64,000 nt of DNA from Kibdelosporangium philippinense. Its GTDB lineage: Bacteria; Actinomycetota; Actinomycetes; Mycobacteriales; Pseudonocardiaceae. The notes beneath the pieces were generated by a model, which saw only the letters and a list, made by a program, of their open reading frames with translations, did not search any database and had not been told where the DNA came from. The position numbers and the translations under genes were made by a program. Location: contig NZ_JAJVCN010000001.1 of the NCBI RefSeq assembly GCF_021390435.2, forward strand, positions 3,100,001 to 3,164,000. Reading direction: 5' to 3'. Of this stretch, positions 60,631 through 64,000 are shown in pieces; position 1 is the stretch's first letter, and every line of letters starts with the position of its first letter.

Positions 60631-61671
60631 GTGAAAATCCGACAGGTGAACCACAGCGTGCGGGCCCGCGCTCACGAGCGGATCGTCCGCCTCGCCGACG
60701 CACGGCCCGAGCTGCCGGTGTTGTTCGGCGAGGCGGCCAAGGTGCTCGCCACGGCGTTGCCTTTCGACGCCAGCTGCTGGCACACGATGGATCCGGCGAC
60801 TCTGATCGAGACCGGCCTGTACTTCCAGAACATGCCACCGGCCGGTCCGGATGTCGCCGCGTACGCCTACCTCGACGACGACTTCAACTCCTTCACCGCG
60901 CTCGCCCACGCCCCGCGGCACAGCGGTGTGCTCAGCGACGCGACAGCAGGCCAGCTCGGCCGCAGTCCACGCTATCGGGAGTTGTTGCGTCCCAACAACA
61001 TTCGCGGTGAGTTACGCACCGCGTTCGTGGTCGACGGGTCGTGCTGGGGGTGTTTCGCGTTCTTCCGTGAAGCGCCCGGCGACTTCACCGAGGATGAGCG
61101 GGATTTCGCCCACGACGTGGCGGCTGTGCTGGGCCGCGGGTTTCGGTCAGCCGGGTTGCAGGCCCGCGGCACGATGCCGGGGACGCGGTGGCCGGGGTTG
61201 CTCGTCGTCGACGCCGTCCGTGGCATCGAGTCGATGACTCATCCGGCCCGGCCCTGGCTGGCTGATCTCGGGGCCCCTGACGAACGCGACCCGTTGCCGT
61301 TCGTGCTGCTCGCGGTGGCCGAGCGCGTCCGCCGCTGCGCAGGCGAGGCCACCGCGCAGGTCCGTGGCGAGTCCGGCCAGTGGATCCAAGTGCACGCATC
61401 ACCGATGTCCGGCGGTCCACCAGGCCGCGTGGCCATCATCCTGCAGGCCGTGGCCGCACCGGAGGTCGCACGGCTGATCTCCGCGGCCTACGGTTTCACC
61501 GCACGCCAACGCGAACTGATCGATCTCGTCCTGCGGGGCTACGGCACCAGCGAGATCGCCGCGCGGCTGTTCATCTCGCCGCACACCGTGCAAGGACACC
61601 TGAAGTCGATCTTCGCGAAGGCCGGCGTCCGCAGCAGGCGCGAGCTGGTCGGACGCGTGTACCAGGGCTGA
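60631..61671 (+). CDS. GAF-LuxR transcription regulator
   Basis: About 346 residues. A GAF-like sensor covers about 30-190 (PFDASCWHTMDPATLIETGL, LGRSPRYRELLRPNNIRGEL). The LuxR HTH is at the end: YGFTARQRELIDLVLRGYGT, SEIAARLFISPHTVQGHLKS, IFAKAGVRSRRELV. Start ambiguous: GTG 60622 falls in the hairpin, so GTG 60631 or GTG 60646 is more likely. It may regulate the nearby P450 gene or the upstream locus; no binding site is apparent. Confidence 0.88.
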   Translation: MKIRQVNHSVRARAHERIVRLADARPELPVLFGEAAKVLATALPFDASCWHTMDPATLIETGLYFQNMPPAGPDVAAYAYLDDDFNSFTALAHAPRHSGVLSDATAGQLGRSPRYRELLRPNNIRGELRTAFVVDGSCWGCFAFFREAPGDFTEDERDFAHDVAAVLGRGFRSAGLQARGTMPGTRWPGLLVVDAVRGIESMTHPARPWLADLGAPDERDPLPFVLLAVAERVRRCAGEATAQVRGESGQWIQVHASPMSGGPPGRVAIILQAVAAPEVARLISAAYGFTARQRELIDLVLRGYGTSEIAARLFISPHTVQGHLKSIFAKAGVRSRRELVGRVYQG

Positions 61672-61764
61672 CGCGGGAAACACCACATTTGTGGCATGGG
61701 CACCGGTGCCGCCGGACCGTAGCGTCACCGGCGTCGCCAAGCGTTGTGTCCCGGGGGAGTTCTG

Positions 61765-62955
61765 ATGGATGTTGATTACGAGGTCGCGCACCTGAACGTG
61801 CTCGATCCGCAGTTCCGGCCGGACTCCGCCGAGGTGCGTGCGGCTCGATCGGCCCACTGGTACGCACGAACCCCGCTCGGGTTCGCCATACTGCGCCACC
61901 GGGAGGCGGCGGCTCTGCTGCGTGACCACCGGGTCCGGTGGGGCGGGGTGGAGTCGCTGGCCGCGCAAGGAATCACGAACGGCCCGGTGGTCGACTGGAT
62001 CGGGTCCATCCTGCCGAGCGTCGAAGGGCCCGACCACACCAGGCTTCGGCGATTGGTCGGCAAAGCCTTCACCCACGCCGCCGTTGACCGGCTGCGCCCG
62101 GTGATGAGCGCGGTCACCGACGAACTGCTGGATCCGATCGTCAACGCGGGCGAATGCGAGTTCATGGCCGAGTTCGCCGACCGCTACCCGGCCCGGATCC
62201 TGTGCGAGTTGCTGGGTGTGCCCCGCGAGCAGCACGAGAACTTCCGTCGCTGGCCGAGCGAGATCGGCTTGGTTTTCGGTACCTCGGTCGCCCAGCACCA
62301 TGATCAGATCGCGTCGGCGCTCGCTCAACTGCACGATGCCGTCGATGACCTGATCGACCAACGACGGGCTGCTCCGGCCGACGACCTGCTGTCGGATCTG
62401 ATCGCCGCCGAGGAATCCGGCGACCGGTTGTCGACCCATGAACTGCGTGTGATGGTCAGCGCGCTGCTGTTCGCTGGCCAAGACACCACACGCCAGCAAC
62501 TCGGCCGTGCCATCGAGATCTTCATGGCCCACCCGGACCAGTGGCAGGCCCTTGCCGCGAATCCGTCGCTTGCGCCACAAGCGGTCGAGGAAGTCATGCG
62601 AGTCGCGCCCGCGGTCAACACGATCTGGCGGATGGTCGACGACCCGATCAACGTCCAGGACCTGCGTATCCCGGCCGGAACGTTCATCAACATCCTGCTC
62701 GACGCCGCCCACACCGACCCGCAGACCTTCGGCGAGGCCACGTTCGACATCACCGCCATCCGGCCAGCCGCGCAGCTGACCTTCGGCGGCGGCATCCATT
62801 ACTGCCTTGGCGCTGTGCTCGCCCGCGCGGAAATGGCTGTGGCGCTGCCGATCCTGGCCCGCCGACTGGGTGTGCCACAGCTCGCGGGAACCCCCAAACC
62901 TGGCCTGCACCTGGGACTCACCGGCCCCGACACGCTACCGCTGCGTCTTCCCTGA
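61765..62955 (+). CDS. Cytochrome P450
   Basis: 396 residues, standard actinobacterial class I P450. I-helix LLFAGQDTTRQQLG (about 240), ExxR in VEEVMRVAPAVNTIWR (about 277), heme loop FGGGIHYCLGAVLARAE (Cys about 352). ATG 61765 follows GGGGGAG, 7 bp upstream; an upstream ATG 61744 is less likely. No ferredoxin gene adjacent. May tailor a secondary metabolite, but linkage to the Dap-like locus is not shown. Confidence 0.93.
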   Translation: MDVDYEVAHLNVLDPQFRPDSAEVRAARSAHWYARTPLGFAILRHREAAALLRDHRVRWGGVESLAAQGITNGPVVDWIGSILPSVEGPDHTRLRRLVGKAFTHAAVDRLRPVMSAVTDELLDPIVNAGECEFMAEFADRYPARILCELLGVPREQHENFRRWPSEIGLVFGTSVAQHHDQIASALAQLHDAVDDLIDQRRAAPADDLLSDLIAAEESGDRLSTHELRVMVSALLFAGQDTTRQQLGRAIEIFMAHPDQWQALAANPSLAPQAVEEVMRVAPAVNTIWRMVDDPINVQDLRIPAGTFINILLDAAHTDPQTFGEATFDITAIRPAAQLTFGGGIHYCLGAVLARAEMAVALPILARRLGVPQLAGTPKPGLHLGLTGPDTLPLRLP

Positions 62956-63135
62956 AACCAGCGTCACCGCGACGAAATTAGCTAGGGTGATGGGTGTGTT
63001 GATCAAATCGGTTTGCCTGCCGGGTTTTGTGTTCGACGCGATGGTGTCGTAGGGGTTATGTAGGCTGCTGAGGTTGCCTGCATTCGGTACGGCGAGGGGC
63101 GTTTGTCGGCACACCAGGGGGAGGGGTGTCCAGCG

Positions 63136-64000
63136 ATGGACGACAGAGTTCTCGAAGCTCAACAGTGGGTGAACGCGACCTACGGCACGGTGCCCGGTTA
63201 CCAGCGGTGCCCGGAGAACGGGCGTACAGGCTGGTCCACGATGTACTCGCTGACCATGGGGCTGCAGCACGAGCTGGGCATTTCCCCGGTGGTCGCCAAC
63301 TTCGGCCCCGGCACGATGGCCAAGGTCAAGGAACTCGGCGACATCGGTTTCGGCTGGAACCGCAACAGCAACATCGTGCGGATCATCCAGCATGGCCTGT
63401 TCTGCAAGGGTTACAACGGAGCCAACGGGTACGGCGAATACGGCGCGGTGACCACTGAGGCCGTCAAGAAGATGCGGGTCAACATGGGCCTGCCCGATGG
63501 CGGCCCGGGCACCACGGGCGGGCAGGTCACGCCACAGATCTTCCGGTGCGTGCTGAACATGGACGCCTACGTGACCATCGGCAACGGCACGGACAAGGTC
63601 CGCGGCGTGCAGCGGTGGCTCAACGGGCGGTACTGGCAGCGCGACGCGTACACCATCGGCCCCACCGACGGGAACTACTCCCGGGATGTGCAGAAGTCAC
63701 TGATGATCGGGCTGCAGTACGAACTCGGCATCGGCACGCCCAACGGCAACTTCGGCGACGCCACCAAGGCCGGACTCCGGGCCCACCCGGTCGGTCCCGG
63801 CAGTTCCGGCATCTTCGTGGAACTGTTCTCCGCGGCGTGCGTGTTCAACGAACCAGTGCCGGTCGGCGACGTGCGCACCACCCAGAAATCGACGTTCGAC
63901 GACGCGCTTGGCGAATACGTCCGCGCGTTCCAGCGCTTCTCCCAGCTCACGGTGAACGGGCAGGGCGACTATCAGACCTGGGCCCAGCTGCTGGTCTCGA
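63136..64000 (+). CDS. Peptidoglycan-binding/glycoside-hydrolase-like protein, 5' part
   Basis: ATG 63136 opens a frame that stays open to the window end (at least 288 residues). It has two peptidoglycan-binding-like domains: EAQQWVNATYGTVPGYQRC, STMYSLTMGLQHELGIS (1-110) and VRGVQRWLNGRYWQRDAY, SLMIGLQYELGIGTPNGNFG (about 155-220). This is the N-terminal layout of actinobacterial proteins ending in a DUF1906 (Rv2525c-like) hydrolase-like domain, expected beyond the window. The first residues show no signal peptide. Strong GGGGGAGGGG leader. Confidence 0.85.
   Translation, partial: MDDRVLEAQQWVNATYGTVPGYQRCPENGRTGWSTMYSLTMGLQHELGISPVVANFGPGTMAKVKELGDIGFGWNRNSNIVRIIQHGLFCKGYNGANGYGEYGAVTTEAVKKMRVNMGLPDGGPGTTGGQVTPQIFRCVLNMDAYVTIGNGTDKVRGVQRWLNGRYWQRDAYTIGPTDGNYSRDVQKSLMIGLQYELGIGTPNGNFGDATKAGLRAHPVGPGSSGIFVELFSAACVFNEPVPVGDVRTTQKSTFDDALGEYVRAFQRFSQLTVNGQGDYQTWAQLLVS

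Noticed and set aside
60139..62955. VOC, LuxR and P450 genes as certain members of the Dap-like locus
   Set aside because: They follow a gap and a terminator-like hairpin and share no regulatory site with the locus, so membership is left open.

Overview
The window is high-GC actinobacterial DNA, most likely from the Pseudonocardiales (Amycolatopsis/Lentzea/Kibdelosporangium-like). That guess rests on base composition, many GTG starts and 4-bp stop/start overlaps, DUF3558, MmyB-type, FBP-domain and nSTAND-WD40 proteins, and a DasR-type site before a chitinase gene. No rRNA, tRNA, CRISPR array or phage module was seen.

0.7-16.3 kb is ordinary chromosome made of small regulator-plus-enzyme units. 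It holds a winged-helix protein and SDR divergent from a TetR gene with a palindromic operator, a hemerythrin relic, a GH18 chitinase behind a dre site, and a tightly coupled run of PadR-DUF1232, ABC ATPase-permease, SNF2 helicase and SWIM protein. A MocR regulator lies between phzF and an MFS gene and shares an operator motif with both.

16.3-20.1 kb has no ordinary genes beyond one small membrane protein. It contains 29-30 bp tandem repeats, an 83-bp inverted repeat with a 177-bp loop, and an IS5-family element that appears nested in an IS1380-family element.

20.1-44.5 kb is regulator-dense accessory chromosome. It has five TetR genes (20,363, 24,326, 26,529, 32,915, 38,542), an Lrp with two Lrp units, two ECF sigma factors (SnoaL-tailed and ECF42-like), a MerR/BtrH-like pair, GNATs, VOC proteins, an F420-type oxidoreductase, an epoxide hydrolase, two abutting truncated pseudogenes at 39.1-39.8 kb, a coiled-coil protein behind perfect palindromes, a HAF-repeat protein and a GMC oxidoreductase.

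44.6-60.1 kb is the most interesting part: a compact, unusual amino-acid polymer or peptide locus. A 1283-residue XRE-nSTAND-WD40 protein is divergent from SbnA-like PLP enzyme 1, an MFS exporter, SbnA-like enzyme 2, a Pls/PosA-type membrane protein that lacks an adenylation domain (carrier domain, six membrane segments, three left-handed beta-helix domains), a separate adenylation-carrier protein, a SyrP-like iron/2-oxoglutarate hydroxylase, the two ends of a deleted sbnB gene, and SbnA-like enzyme 3. SbnA and SbnB together make L-2,3-diaminopropionate (Dap), so the locus looks like a split polylysine-synthetase-type system for a Dap-like or other beta-substituted alanine. Its dedicated dehydrogenase is reduced to fragments. 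The promoter and first 12 codons of the nSTAND gene are duplicated before the Pls-like gene, including a conserved GTATCCC-N16-GGGATAC palindrome, which suggests shared control. Two short CTAG...GTCTC inverted-repeat elements sit between the biosynthetic genes.

60.1-64 kb carries a VOC protein, a GAF-LuxR regulator, a P450 and the start of a peptidoglycan-binding protein. Whether the LuxR and P450 belong to the locus is unclear.
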